This document shows, piece by piece, positions 6,985 to 14,699 of a DNA stretch of 64,000 nucleotides; the first letter of the stretch is position 1; each line of letters opens with the position of its first letter. Source of the DNA: an uncultured Methylibium sp. (GTDB lineage Bacteria > Pseudomonadota > Gammaproteobacteria > Burkholderiales > Burkholderiaceae_C). The notes beneath the pieces were generated by a model, which was given only the letters and a program-made list of their open reading frames with translations, ran no database searches and was not told where the DNA came from. The position numbers were made by a program, and so were the translations under genes. The stretch lies in assembly GCF_902826655.1 (NCBI RefSeq), contig NZ_CADEFR010000009.1, positions 18,971 to 82,970 on the forward strand. The letters run 5' to 3'.

Positions 6985-8022
6985 TCAGGCGTAGCGCCGG
7001 CGCGCCAGCGCCGCCCCGGCCGCCAGGGCCTGCAGCTTCTTCAGCGCCACCTCGCGGTCCATCGGCGCCAGGCCGCAGTTGGTGCAGGGGAAGAGCCTCT
7101 CCTTGCGGACGAACTGCAGCGCGCGACCGATGGTATCGGCGACCTGCTCGGGCGTCTCGATCTCGGCGCTGGCGACATCGATCACGCCGACCAGCACGTC
7201 CTTGCCGTCCAGCAGCTTCATCAGGTCGGGCGGCACGTGCGAGTGGTAGCACTCGAGGCTCACCTGGTCGATCGAGCTCTTCGCGAGCGCCGGGAACACC
7301 TGCTCGTACTGGCGCCACTCGTCGCCGAGCGCGTTCTTCCAGTCGATGTTGGCCTGGATGCCGTAGCCGTAGCAGATGTGCACGGCGGTCGTGCAGGTGA
7401 GGCCCTGCGCCGCACGCTCCAGCGCCTTCACGCCCCAGTCGGCCGCCTCGGCCATGTAGACGTTGAAGGCCGGCTCGTCGAACTGGATGATGTCCACGCC
7501 GTCGGCCTGCAGCGCCAGCGCCTCCTGGTTCAGCAGTTCGGCGAACGCAAAGGCCATCTTCACGCGGTCGCCGTAGTGGCGGTCGGCCACCGTGTCGACG
7601 ATGGTCATCGGTCCCGGCAACGTGAACTTCAGCTTCTTCGTGGTGTGGGCCCGCGCGAAACGCGCCTCCATCGCATGCACCCGGCCTCGGAGCTTCAGCG
7701 GCGCGACCACCTGGGGCACCATCGCCTTGTAGCGGTCGTTGCGGATGCCCATCTCGACCTTGTGCTCGAAGTCGATGCCGTCGACCTTCTCGAGGAAGCC
7801 GTGCACGAAGTGCTGCCGCGCCTGCTCGCCGTCGCCGACGATGTCCAGGCCGGCATCCTCCTGGGCCTTGATCCACAACAGCGTCGCATCGCACTTGGCC
7901 TGGTCGAGCTCGGCGCCCTGCGCCTTCCATTGCGGCCACAGCTTGTTGGTCTCGGCCAGCCAGCCCGGCTTGGGCAGGCTGCCGGCCAGCGTCGTCGGGA
8001 ACAGCGGTCGATCCTGGGCCAT
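6985..8022 (-). CDS. Core-MetE-type methionine synthase (folate-independent, MesD-like)
   Basis: A 345-residue protein equivalent to the C-terminal catalytic half of MetE. Zinc and thiol-activation residues are in place: H215 and C217 (VHICYGYG), E257 (SLECYH) and C316 (CTNCGLAP). It lacks the N-terminal half that binds methyltetrahydrofolate in full-length MetE. The start TLAGSLPKPGWLAETNKLWPQWK and FNVYMAEAADWG resemble, from memory, the MesD group of short folate-independent methionine synthases. MesD normally works with a neighbouring DUF1852 protein (MesX), which is absent here. The methyl donor is therefore uncertain. The start codon faces a divergent SRPBCC gene across 115 bases. Confidence 0.8.
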   Translation of the reverse strand: MAQDRPLFPTTLAGSLPKPGWLAETNKLWPQWKAQGAELDQAKCDATLLWIKAQEDAGLDIVGDGEQARQHFVHGFLEKVDGIDFEHKVEMGIRNDRYKAMVPQVVAPLKLRGRVHAMEARFARAHTTKKLKFTLPGPMTIVDTVADRHYGDRVKMAFAFAELLNQEALALQADGVDIIQFDEPAFNVYMAEAADWGVKALERAAQGLTCTTAVHICYGYGIQANIDWKNALGDEWRQYEQVFPALAKSSIDQVSLECYHSHVPPDLMKLLDGKDVLVGVIDVASAEIETPEQVADTIGRALQFVRKERLFPCTNCGLAPMDREVALKKLQALAAGAALARRRYA

Positions 8023-8137
8023 CGTCGTCTCCTCGTGGTCGGGTGCCGGACGATTATCGATAGCCGCGATGGACAGTGCCGCTGGCCGGTCTTAGGCTTC
8101 CCGGCGAGCGGCGTGCCATGCCGCCGAGGAGCGCACG

Positions 8138-8674
8138 ATGCTGATCCGGGCCCTGAAGTGGCTGGTGGCGCTGATCCTGGCCCTGGTGCTGGTGATCGCC
8201 GTCGGCGGCATGCTGCTGTCGCCGAAGTTCCAGGTCACGCGCACGCAGCAGGTCAAGGCGCCACCCGACAAGGTCTACGCCCTCGTCGTTGCGCCGCGCG
8301 CGTGGGCTCAGTGGTCGGCATGGAACCGGCGCGACCCGGCGATGACCATCGCCTACAGCGGCCCGGACAGCGGCACCGGCGCCGCCTGGGACTGGAAGAG
8401 CACGAGCCAGGGCAACGGCGGCATGCGCCTCACCGCGGCCGAGCCGCCGCTGCGCGTCGCCTACGAGATCCGCTTCGAGGGCTTCAGCAGCGTGTCGACG
8501 GGCGAACTGCGCTTCAAGGCGGCAGGCGACGGCACCGAGGTGACCTGGCGCATGGACGGCGACATGGGCGGCAACCCGCTGTACCGCTGGTTCGCGCTGT
8601 TCTCCGACCAGATGATCGGCAAGGACTTCTCGGAAGGCCTGGCGAACCTCAAGGCCGTGGCCGAGCGGCCCTGA
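8138..8674 (+). CDS. Membrane-anchored SRPBCC (polyketide cyclase-like) protein
   Basis: A 178-residue protein. Residues 7-28 form one hydrophobic helix with no clear cleavage site, so it is probably anchored with the domain outside. The rest is a single START-like fold beginning QVTRTQQVKAPPDKVYALV, with WAQWSAWNRRDPAM and a C-terminal helix FSEGLANLKAVAER, as in the polyketide cyclase 2 branch. The ligand is unknown. ATG at 8138 has GAGGAG seven bases upstream. This is a second SRPBCC gene within 5 kb but is not closely similar to that at 3100. Confidence 0.72.
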   Translation: MLIRALKWLVALILALVLVIAVGGMLLSPKFQVTRTQQVKAPPDKVYALVVAPRAWAQWSAWNRRDPAMTIAYSGPDSGTGAAWDWKSTSQGNGGMRLTAAEPPLRVAYEIRFEGFSSVSTGELRFKAAGDGTEVTWRMDGDMGGNPLYRWFALFSDQMIGKDFSEGLANLKAVAERP

Positions 8675-8696
8675 TGGCCCGGCGCGCGGCGGCGCG

Positions 8697-9224
8697 TCAC
8701 TTGCCGCGCTGGATGGCGAAGTAGTCCGCCTCGTCGTAGGCGCGGTCGGCGCAGTCGGCCTGCCAGCCCTGCCGCACCTGGTTGCCGGCCTGCACGCGCG
8801 CATTGAAGGCCGGCAGCCGCGTGTTGTAGTCGGCGACGCGCTGGTCGCGCGCCCGTTCGCGTTCGGCGCGCTGGGCCAGCTTGGCGTTGAAGGCCGCGAT
8901 CGCCTCTTCCTTGGTGGTGTCGACCGCTGCGCGCTCGGCCTGCAGCGCCGTCGCTTCGCTCTCCAGCTCGGCATCAGCCCGCGCGATCGCCGCCTTGTCG
9001 GCATCCAGCGCGGCCTGCGCCTGCGCCGTTTCGGCGTCCTGTTCCTTCAGCGCCTTCTGCTTCGCGAGGCACTGGCGGAGCTGGTCGCGCGTCAGCAGCT
9101 TGCCGGTCGGCTTGCCGCTGCCCAGGCTCAGCGTGTTGCCCTTCTTCGGGGCCGGGTCGGCCGCCCCGGCCGCCGGCGGCAGCAGCAGCAGCGCCGCGGC
9201 GAGCAGCAGGTACTTCGTCGTCAT
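8697..9224 (-). CDS. Exported coiled-coil protein of unknown function
   Basis: A 175-residue protein with a signal peptide (MTTKYLLLAAALLLLPPAAGA, cleaved near residue 21). A linker GNTLSLGSGKPTGKLLTRDQLRQCL is followed by a long alanine- and glutamate-rich helix (residues about 55-140) with heptad-like spacing, typical of a coiled coil. The tail has two Cys (one in the linker, one in WQADCADRAY). ATG at 9224 has GAGGA upstream; the longer frame to 9389 has no such site. No family function is known to me. It converges with the SRPBCC gene. Confidence 0.65.
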   Translation of the reverse strand: MTTKYLLLAAALLLLPPAAGAADPAPKKGNTLSLGSGKPTGKLLTRDQLRQCLAKQKALKEQDAETAQAQAALDADKAAIARADAELESEATALQAERAAVDTTKEEAIAAFNAKLAQRAERERARDQRVADYNTRLPAFNARVQAGNQVRQGWQADCADRAYDEADYFAIQRGK

Positions 9225-9403
9225 CGTCGATCCTCGCGAGGTGCGCCGCGCCGTACGCGGCCAGGGTGCCCGGACGCCGCGGGTGGCGGCGAGGCGCGCA
9301 TGATGCCATCGGCCGACACCGCCTTGCCGCGCCGCGCCGGCCGGTGCTAGCCTCGCTCGCCTCGGTGCCGTTGCGGGGACTCCCACCACTCCAAGGAACC
9401 ACC

Positions 9404-9805
9404 ATGAGCTTCTTCCGTCAGTTCGGCCCCCTGCTCGGCCGCGCGCTGATCGCCCTGCTGTTCATCCCCGCCGGCATCGGCAAGATCGCGGGCTTCCAGG
9501 GCACGGCCGGCTACATCGCCTCGAAGGGGCTACCGTTGCCCGAGGTGGCGGCGGCCGGCACCATCGTCGTCGAGGTCGGCGTGGCGCTGGCGCTGCTGGT
9601 CGGCTTCAAGGCGCGCTGGGCCGCGTTGATCCTGGCGCTGTTCACCGTCGTCGCGGCCGTGCTGTTCCACAACTTCTGGGCCATGCCGGCCGACCAGCAG
9701 ATGGCGCAGCAGATCAACTTCTTCAAGAACCTCGCGATCGCCGGCGGCCTGCTGTTCGTCGTGGCCTACGGCGCCGGACCGAAGTCGCTCGACCGGGAGG
9801 GCTGA
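9404..9805 (+). CDS. DoxX family membrane protein
   Basis: A 133-residue protein with four predicted transmembrane helices and the family start LLGRALIALLFIPAGIGKIAGF and central GLPLPEVAAAGTIVVEVGVALALLVGF. DoxX-like proteins are small inner-membrane proteins; in some bacteria they associate with oxidoreductases, but the biochemical role of most is unknown. The start has AAGGAACC just upstream. It ends 35 bases before the chromate-type transporter genes, on the same strand. Confidence 0.85.
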   Translation: MSFFRQFGPLLGRALIALLFIPAGIGKIAGFQGTAGYIASKGLPLPEVAAAGTIVVEVGVALALLVGFKARWAALILALFTVVAAVLFHNFWAMPADQQMAQQINFFKNLAIAGGLLFVVAYGAGPKSLDREG

Positions 9806-9840
9806 CCCGGCATCCGGCATGCGGCGACTACCATCGCCGC

Positions 9841-10434
9841 ATGACCGACGACGACGCGGCGCCGCTGGCGCGCCCGGCCTCCTGCACCGAGCTGTTCACG
9901 GCCTTCACCGCCCTGGCGCTGCAGGGTTTCGGCGGCGTGCTGGCGGTCGCCCAGCGCGTGCTGTGCGAAGACCGGCGCTGGCTGAGCAAGGCCGAGTTCC
10001 TCGAGATGCTGGCGCTGGCGCAGGTGCTGCCCGGGCCCAACGTCTGCAACCTGTCGCTGATGGTCGGTGACCGCTGGTTCGGCACGCGCGGTGCCTTCGC
10101 CGCGCTCGCCGGGATGATGGCCGTGCCCCTGCTGATCGTCCTGGCCGCGATCGCGCTGTACGCACAGTTCGCCAGTCACCCGCTGGTCGCCGGGGCGCTG
10201 CGCGGCATGGGCGCCGTGGCGGCCGGGATGATCGTCGGCACGGCTGTCAAGCTGGCCGGCCCGCTGCGCGCCAGCCCGCTCGGACTGCCGGTTGTCGCCT
10301 TGCTGGGCGGCGCCTGCTTCGCGGCGGTCGCGCTGCTGCGCTGGCCGCTGGTGTGGGTGCTGCTGGGGCTCGGCCTGCTGGCCTGCGGGCTGGCGTGGCG
10401 GCGCCTGGCGCCGTCGGCGGAGCGCGGCGCATGA
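9841..10434 (+). CDS. Chromate transporter family protein, first half-size subunit
   Basis: A 197-residue short-chain CHR protein. The family exports chromate or transports related oxyanions, and either one long protein or two half-size proteins form the transporter. The signature is visible: FTALALQGFGGVLAVAQRVL, then FLEMLALAQVLPGPNVCNLSLMVG. About five to six hydrophobic segments follow. The second subunit gene starts 58 bases downstream. Whether chromate is the real substrate is not shown by sequence. Confidence 0.88.
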   Translation: MTDDDAAPLARPASCTELFTAFTALALQGFGGVLAVAQRVLCEDRRWLSKAEFLEMLALAQVLPGPNVCNLSLMVGDRWFGTRGAFAALAGMMAVPLLIVLAAIALYAQFASHPLVAGALRGMGAVAAGMIVGTAVKLAGPLRASPLGLPVVALLGGACFAAVALLRWPLVWVLLGLGLLACGLAWRRLAPSAERGA

Positions 10435-10492
10435 GCGCGCCGGGCCGCTCTCGAGCGCGAATCCCGGAGCGCTCTGCGCGGAGGGTCGACCC

Positions 10493-11026
10493 ATGAGCGG
10501 CCCAGAGGCGTCGACGCTGCTGTCGCTGTTCGGCCACTTCCTGCTGCTGTCGCTGCTGTCGATCGGCGGCGCCATCACGGTGGCGCCGGACATGCACCGC
10601 TGGATGGTGGCCGAGCAGCACATGCTGACCGATCCGCAGTTCGCGTCGGCCATCGCGATCGCGCAGGCCGCCCCCGGCCCCAACGTGCTGTTCGTGCCCC
10701 TGCTCGGCTTTCAGGCCGCGGGGCTCGCCGGGGCGGTGGCGACGCTCGTCGGCATCATGCTGCCCTCGGCGACCCTGGCGCTGCTGGCGACCCGCTGGGG
10801 CCACGCGCGCCAGGACTGGCGCGCGGTGCGAGCCTTCAAGACCGGCATGGCACCGATCACGCTGGCGCTGATCGCCGCGACCGGTTGGCTGCTCGCCGCC
10901 CCGTGGGGCGAATGGCGTCCCTTGCTGCTGACCGCCGCCGCGGCGCTGCTGGTCTGGCGCACCCGGCTGCACCTGCTGTGGCTGATCGGCGCCGGCGCCG
11001 CGCTGGGCATGGCGGGCTGGGTGTGA
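10493..11026 (+). CDS. Chromate transporter family protein, second half-size subunit
   Basis: A 177-residue partner of the preceding gene. It shows the equivalent CHR motifs LFGHFLLLSLLSIGGAITVAPDMHRWMV and AIAIAQAAPGPNVLFVPLLGF, then about four more membrane segments. ATG at 10493 has GGAGGG eight bases upstream; an in-frame start 67 codons earlier overlaps the previous gene and is not used. The two short proteins probably insert with opposite topology and act together, as described for paired short CHR proteins. Confidence 0.88.
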   Translation: MSGPEASTLLSLFGHFLLLSLLSIGGAITVAPDMHRWMVAEQHMLTDPQFASAIAIAQAAPGPNVLFVPLLGFQAAGLAGAVATLVGIMLPSATLALLATRWGHARQDWRAVRAFKTGMAPITLALIAATGWLLAAPWGEWRPLLLTAAAALLVWRTRLHLLWLIGAGAALGMAGWV

Positions 11027-11033
11027 GAGCCGC

Positions 11034-11312
11034 ATGACGACCGTCGTCCACAACGCCGCGGCCTCGCGCTTCGAGGCGCTGGTCGACGGACTGCAGTGCG
11101 TCGCCGACTACGAGCTGCGGCGCGGCGTGATGGTGATGCATCACACCTACGTGCCTGCCGCGCTGCGCGACCGGGGCCTGGCGGCCGCGCTGGTGCGCGA
11201 AGCTTTCGCGTACGCGGCTTCGCAGGGACTCAGGATCCGGCCGCAATGCTCGTACGTGTCGAGCTACGTGCGCCGCCACCCGGAGACCCGGGACCTGATT
11301 GCGTCGGTTTGA
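11034..11312 (+). CDS. Small GNAT-type N-acetyltransferase
   Basis: A 92-residue protein of the short YjdJ-like GNAT group, made of little more than the acetyl-CoA binding core. The pyrophosphate-binding region is RDRGLAAALVREAFAYAASQGL; it is preceded by VMVMHHTYVPAAL and followed by IRPQCSYVSSYVRRHPE, a conserved end of this subfamily with a reactive-looking Cys. The acceptor substrate is unknown. It begins eight bases after the chromate transporter gene stop, so it is likely the last gene of that transcript. The 251 bases after it hold no gene that I can see. Confidence 0.82.
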   Translation: MTTVVHNAAASRFEALVDGLQCVADYELRRGVMVMHHTYVPAALRDRGLAAALVREAFAYAASQGLRIRPQCSYVSSYVRRHPETRDLIASV

Positions 11313-11524
11313 AACCGGCCCTGTCACCGAGCAATCCGACCGGAATGAGGGGGCGGGACCCCCCGTTCGCGGCATAGCCGCGCGATCATCCGTGCCGAGA
11401 ATGCAAAGCGTCGAGGCCCCGCTGCCCCGCCCCCCAGGCGACGGCGACGGAGCGCAGACGACGGGTCGAGCTTCCGGGCCCTGGGCTCCCTGCGGGGAGT
11501 CCACCAACAGGAGCACCAATCGAG

Positions 11525-11554
11525 GCCCCTGCCCCCGTCACCGGCGGCAGGGGC
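11525..11554 (-). terminator. Possible terminator hairpin after the CNNM/CBS gene
   Basis: Perfect 9-bp inverted repeat GCCCCTGCC / GGCAGGGGC with a 12-base loop, ten bases past the stop codon at 11564. No T-run follows on the minus strand, so factor-independent termination is uncertain. Confidence 0.35.
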
Positions 11555-11563
11555 TTCCCACAT

Positions 11564-12865
11564 TCAGGCCCCGGTCTCGCCGGGCAGGCGCGTCACCATC
11601 ACCTGGTCGATCTTGTGGTTGTCGACGTCGAGCACCTCGAAGCGGTGCCCGGCGACGCTGACGCAGTCGGTGCGGCGCGGGATGCGCCGCAGCATCACCA
11701 TCAGGAAGCCCGCCAGCGTGTCGTACTGGCCCTGGTGCGGCAGTTCGTCCAGTTCCAGCGCGCGCAGCACGTCGGGGATCGGCGTCAGGCCGTCGATCAG
11801 CCAGGAGTTCTGGTCGCGCCGGACGATCTGCTCCTCGGCCCAGGGCGAGACCAGGTCGCCCATCACCGTGCTCATCACGTCGTTGAGCGTGATCACGCCG
11901 ACCACCAGGCTGTACTCGTTCATGATGACCGCGAAGTCGTCGTGCGCGGTACGGAACTGCTCGATCACCTCCGACAGCGTGAGCCGGTCCGGGATCACCA
12001 GCACCTTGTGCAGCACGCCCTCGGCGTCGAGCTCGATCGACTGCTGGTTCAGCACGCGGATCAGCAGGTCCTTCGCGTCGACGTAGCCCAGCACGTGGTC
12101 GATGTCGCCGTCGCAGACCAGGTAGGTGGAGTGCGGGTTCGAGGTGATGCGCGCGCGGATCAGCTCCGGCGGGTCGTCGCGCAGGAAGTGCACGATGCGG
12201 TCGCGCGCGGTCATCGCGCTCTCGACCGTGCGCGTGTCGAGCTCGAAGACGTTGGCGATCAGCTGCTGCTCCTCGTGCGCCAGCAGCCCGCCGGCGGCGC
12301 CGGCCTCCGCCATCGCCAGGATGTCGGCGTGCGTGACGCGGTCGTCGCGCGTCGTCTTGATGCCGAACAGCGCGAACAGCGCGTCGGCCGCCTTGTCGAA
12401 GACCCAGACCACCGGCTTGAGCAGACCCGTCAGTGCGCGCATCGGCCCGATCAGCTGGAGCGCCACCGCTTCCGGATTGCTGAGCCCCAGCCGCTTGGGG
12501 AAGAGATCGGCGAACAGGATGAACACCGCCGTGATGGCCAGGAAGGACAGCAGGAAACCGGCGGTCTGCGCGGTCTCGGGCGCCATCACCGCGCCGAGCC
12601 AGCGCGTCAGCGTCGGCGTCAGCGCGCCTTCGCCGACGATGCCGCCGAGGATCGCCACCGCGTTCAGCCCGATCTGCACCACCGTCACGTAGTGGCCCGG
12701 CTGCTCCTGCACGGCCAGCACCTGCAGCGCGCGCCCATCGCCGTCGTCGGCCATCTGCCGCAGCCGCTGGCGTCGCGCCGCCGCCAGCGACAGCTCGGCC
12801 ATCGAGAAGAAGGCGCTGGCGCCGATCAGGGCGACGATGACGATGAGGCTGGTGCCGGCGTCCAT
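11564..12865 (-). CDS. CNNM/CorC-type hemolysin family membrane protein
   Basis: A 433-residue protein with the classic order: DUF21 transmembrane domain (residues 1-190, start DAGTSLIVIVALIGASAFFSMAELSLAAARRQRL), a pair of CBS domains (about 205-330, containing NPHSTYLVCDGDIDHVLGYVDAKD), and a C-terminal CorC/HlyC domain (about 345-430). Family members are implicated in magnesium or other cation efflux, although many are annotated as hemolysins. ATG at 12865 gives the usual family N-terminus. An ATG ten codons upstream (12895) has a better ribosome binding site (GGAAG) and is an alternative. It is divergent from the molybdopterin-domain gene. Confidence 0.88.
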   Translation of the reverse strand: MDAGTSLIVIVALIGASAFFSMAELSLAAARRQRLRQMADDGDGRALQVLAVQEQPGHYVTVVQIGLNAVAILGGIVGEGALTPTLTRWLGAVMAPETAQTAGFLLSFLAITAVFILFADLFPKRLGLSNPEAVALQLIGPMRALTGLLKPVVWVFDKAADALFALFGIKTTRDDRVTHADILAMAEAGAAGGLLAHEEQQLIANVFELDTRTVESAMTARDRIVHFLRDDPPELIRARITSNPHSTYLVCDGDIDHVLGYVDAKDLLIRVLNQQSIELDAEGVLHKVLVIPDRLTLSEVIEQFRTAHDDFAVIMNEYSLVVGVITLNDVMSTVMGDLVSPWAEEQIVRRDQNSWLIDGLTPIPDVLRALELDELPHQGQYDTLAGFLMVMLRRIPRRTDCVSVAGHRFEVLDVDNHKIDQVMVTRLPGETGA

Positions 12866-12920
12866 GCTGCCGGGCAGTGTAGCCAGCGGTAGCATCGTCG
12901 CGAGCTTCCGGAGCTGCCCG

Positions 12921-13454
12921 ATGCGCCTGTGCCCCCGCCCCTTCGTCCCGCTGCTGCTGGCGCTGCTGACTGCCGGCACGATCGCCTGCCCGAGCGACCC
13001 GTCGCCGCGCGAGGCGGGCGTCCTGCTGTCGGCCCAGGTCAGCGATGCCGCACCCCTGGCGCTGCGGCGCGCCGACCTCGAGTCGCTGCCGCCGCAGAGC
13101 GTCAGCAGCAAGCGCGTGATCGAGCGCAACGGCGCGCGCGACGAGCAGACGCTGGTCTACGGCGGCTGGCTGCTGCGCGACGTGCTGGCGCGCGCCGGCT
13201 TCGGCGATGGCCAGCGCGGCGCGCGCACCTGGGTGGTCGAGGCGGTCGCGACCGACGGCTACCGGGCCGTGTTCTCGTGGGGCGAGCTCTACAACAGCGC
13301 GCTCGGCGACCAGGTCTACGTGATCGGCTCGCAGGACGGCAAGCCGCTCGATGCGGTCGCCGGCCCGCTGTCGCTGCGCTCGCTGGCCGACCTGCGCCCC
13401 GGAGCCCGCCACGTGCGCAACCTGTGCGCGCTGCAGGTGCGGCCGCTGCGCTGA
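12921..13454 (+). CDS. Exported molybdopterin-dependent oxidoreductase-like protein
   Basis: A 177-residue protein with a signal peptide ending near residue 22. The mature part matches the oxidoreductase molybdopterin-binding fold of sulfite oxidase type in shortened form: RADLESLPPQSVSSKRVIERNG, TLVYGGWLLRDVLARAGF, and VEAVATDGYRAVFSWGELYN. The usual cofactor Cys of full sulfite oxidases is not evident in the core, so cofactor binding is doubtful. ATG at 12921 has GGAG seven bases upstream. It is followed within nine bases by the PPC-domain gene, with which it is probably co-transcribed. Confidence 0.7.
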   Translation: MRLCPRPFVPLLLALLTAGTIACPSDPSPREAGVLLSAQVSDAAPLALRRADLESLPPQSVSSKRVIERNGARDEQTLVYGGWLLRDVLARAGFGDGQRGARTWVVEAVATDGYRAVFSWGELYNSALGDQVYVIGSQDGKPLDAVAGPLSLRSLADLRPGARHVRNLCALQVRPLR

Positions 13455-13463
13455 TCGCCGCCG

Positions 13464-13868
13464 ATGCCGACCCCGATGCGCCTCGCGCTCCGCCTCGAAC
13501 CCGGCACCGACCTGCGGCTCGGCCTGGAAGCGCTGGCGCGCGATCGCGGCTGGCCGGCGGCTTTCGTCGTCGCCGGCATCGGCAGCCTGCGCGTCACGGC
13601 CCTGCGCCTGGCCGACGCCGCCGAGCCGACCTGGCTGCACGGGCCGGTCGAGCTGCTGACGCTCGCGGGCTCGCTGTCGCCGGACGGCGCCCACCTGCAC
13701 GCCAGCGTGGCCGACGCGCAGGGACGCGTGACCGGTGGCCACGTCGCGGCCGGCTGCGAAGTGCGCACGACCGTGGAACTGCTGGTCGAGCTGCTCGAGC
13801 AGCAGGCCTTCACGCGGGCCTTCGATGCGCAGACCGGCTACGCCGAGCTGAAGATCGACGCGCGCTGA
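13464..13868 (+). CDS. PPC (DUF296) domain protein
   Basis: A 134-residue protein consisting of one PPC/DUF296 domain. The conserved region GSLSPDGAHLHASVADAQGRVTGGHVAAG contains the histidines that bind a metal in structures of bacterial members. The domain is fused to AT-hooks in plants and stands alone in bacteria, usually as a trimer, with unknown function; DNA binding is not established for such stand-alone forms. It lies nine bases after the molybdopterin-domain gene and converges with the alpha/beta hydrolase gene. Confidence 0.85.
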   Translation: MPTPMRLALRLEPGTDLRLGLEALARDRGWPAAFVVAGIGSLRVTALRLADAAEPTWLHGPVELLTLAGSLSPDGAHLHASVADAQGRVTGGHVAAGCEVRTTVELLVELLEQQAFTRAFDAQTGYAELKIDAR

Positions 13869-13874
13869 GGCGGC

Positions 13875-14699
13875 TCAGCCGCGCCCGCCGACAAAGGCCG
13901 CGAGGGCGGCATCGAAGGCCTGGGGCTCGTCCAGGTTGGGCAGATGCCCGGCGCCGTCCAAGACGAGCGGCTGCGCGCCGGCGATCGCCGCGACGAGCGC
14001 CGCGCAGCGCTCCTGCAGATGAGGAAAGTCGAGCGTGCCCCAGGCGACCAGCGTCGGCTGGCGCAGGCGATCGAGCCGCTCCCAGGCCGGCGGCGGATCG
14101 AGCGCGCGGCCCACGTCGCCGGCACGCAGCGCGATGCCGTTCATCGAGAGGAAGAGTTCGCGGGCCGGCCCCTGCACGCGACCCGCCTCGCCGGACACGC
14201 CGTCGAGCCAGAGGCGGGCCTCGACCTCGTTGAGGCGATCCGCATCGCCGCTCGCCTCGGCCGCTTCGCAGGCATCGACCAGCTGCCGGATCGCCGGCGC
14301 GAAGGCCTCGGGCTCAGGCGCGCCGCTGACCGCCGGCGCCACCAGCACCAGGCCGAGCACGCGGCGCGGCTGCGCCAGCGCAGCGTCGAGCGCGATGCGC
14401 CCGCCCTGCGAGCAGCCGACGAGCACCGCACTGCGCAGGCCCGCCGCGTCCATCGCGGCCCACAGGTCATCGACCTGGGCATAGGTCTGGGCCTGCGCGA
14501 CGCGGGTCTCGCCGAAGCCGCGGCGGTCGTAGGCCAGCACCGGGTGGGCCGGCGCAAAGCTCGCCAGCTGCGCCTGCCACATGCGCCGGTCGGCCACGCC
14601 GGCATGCAGGAAGACCAGCGGCACGCCGCTGGCGCCGGGTCGCGACTCGTGCTCGGCGACCAGGGTCGCCGCGGCGCGCCGGACCTCGAGCCGCGCCAC
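13875..14699 (-). CDS. Alpha/beta hydrolase
   Basis: A 274-residue alpha/beta hydrolase fold protein. The oxyanion region is VFLHAGVADRRMW, the nucleophile elbow is GCSQGG (Ser near residue 95), the acid is in WGTLDFPHLQER, and the catalytic His is in LDGAGHLPNLDEP. Substrate is unknown; candidates are esters or thioesters, given its neighbour. The GTG start at 14699 directly follows the TGA of the acyl-CoA synthetase with no bases between, so the two genes are translationally coupled. It may hydrolyse a product or by-product of that enzyme, which is inference from position. Confidence 0.85.
   Translation of the reverse strand: MARLEVRRAAATLVAEHESRPGASGVPLVFLHAGVADRRMWQAQLASFAPAHPVLAYDRRGFGETRVAQAQTYAQVDDLWAAMDAAGLRSAVLVGCSQGGRIALDAALAQPRRVLGLVLVAPAVSGAPEPEAFAPAIRQLVDACEAAEASGDADRLNEVEARLWLDGVSGEAGRVQGPARELFLSMNGIALRAGDVGRALDPPPAWERLDRLRQPTLVAWGTLDFPHLQERCAALVAAIAGAQPLVLDGAGHLPNLDEPQAFDAALAAFVGGRG

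Noticed and set aside
11313-11563. Possible third copy of the dispersed repeat (GGGACCCCCCGTTCGCGGC...)
   Set aside because: Only the first dozen bases resemble the element. The central GGATCCGCGG block is absent.
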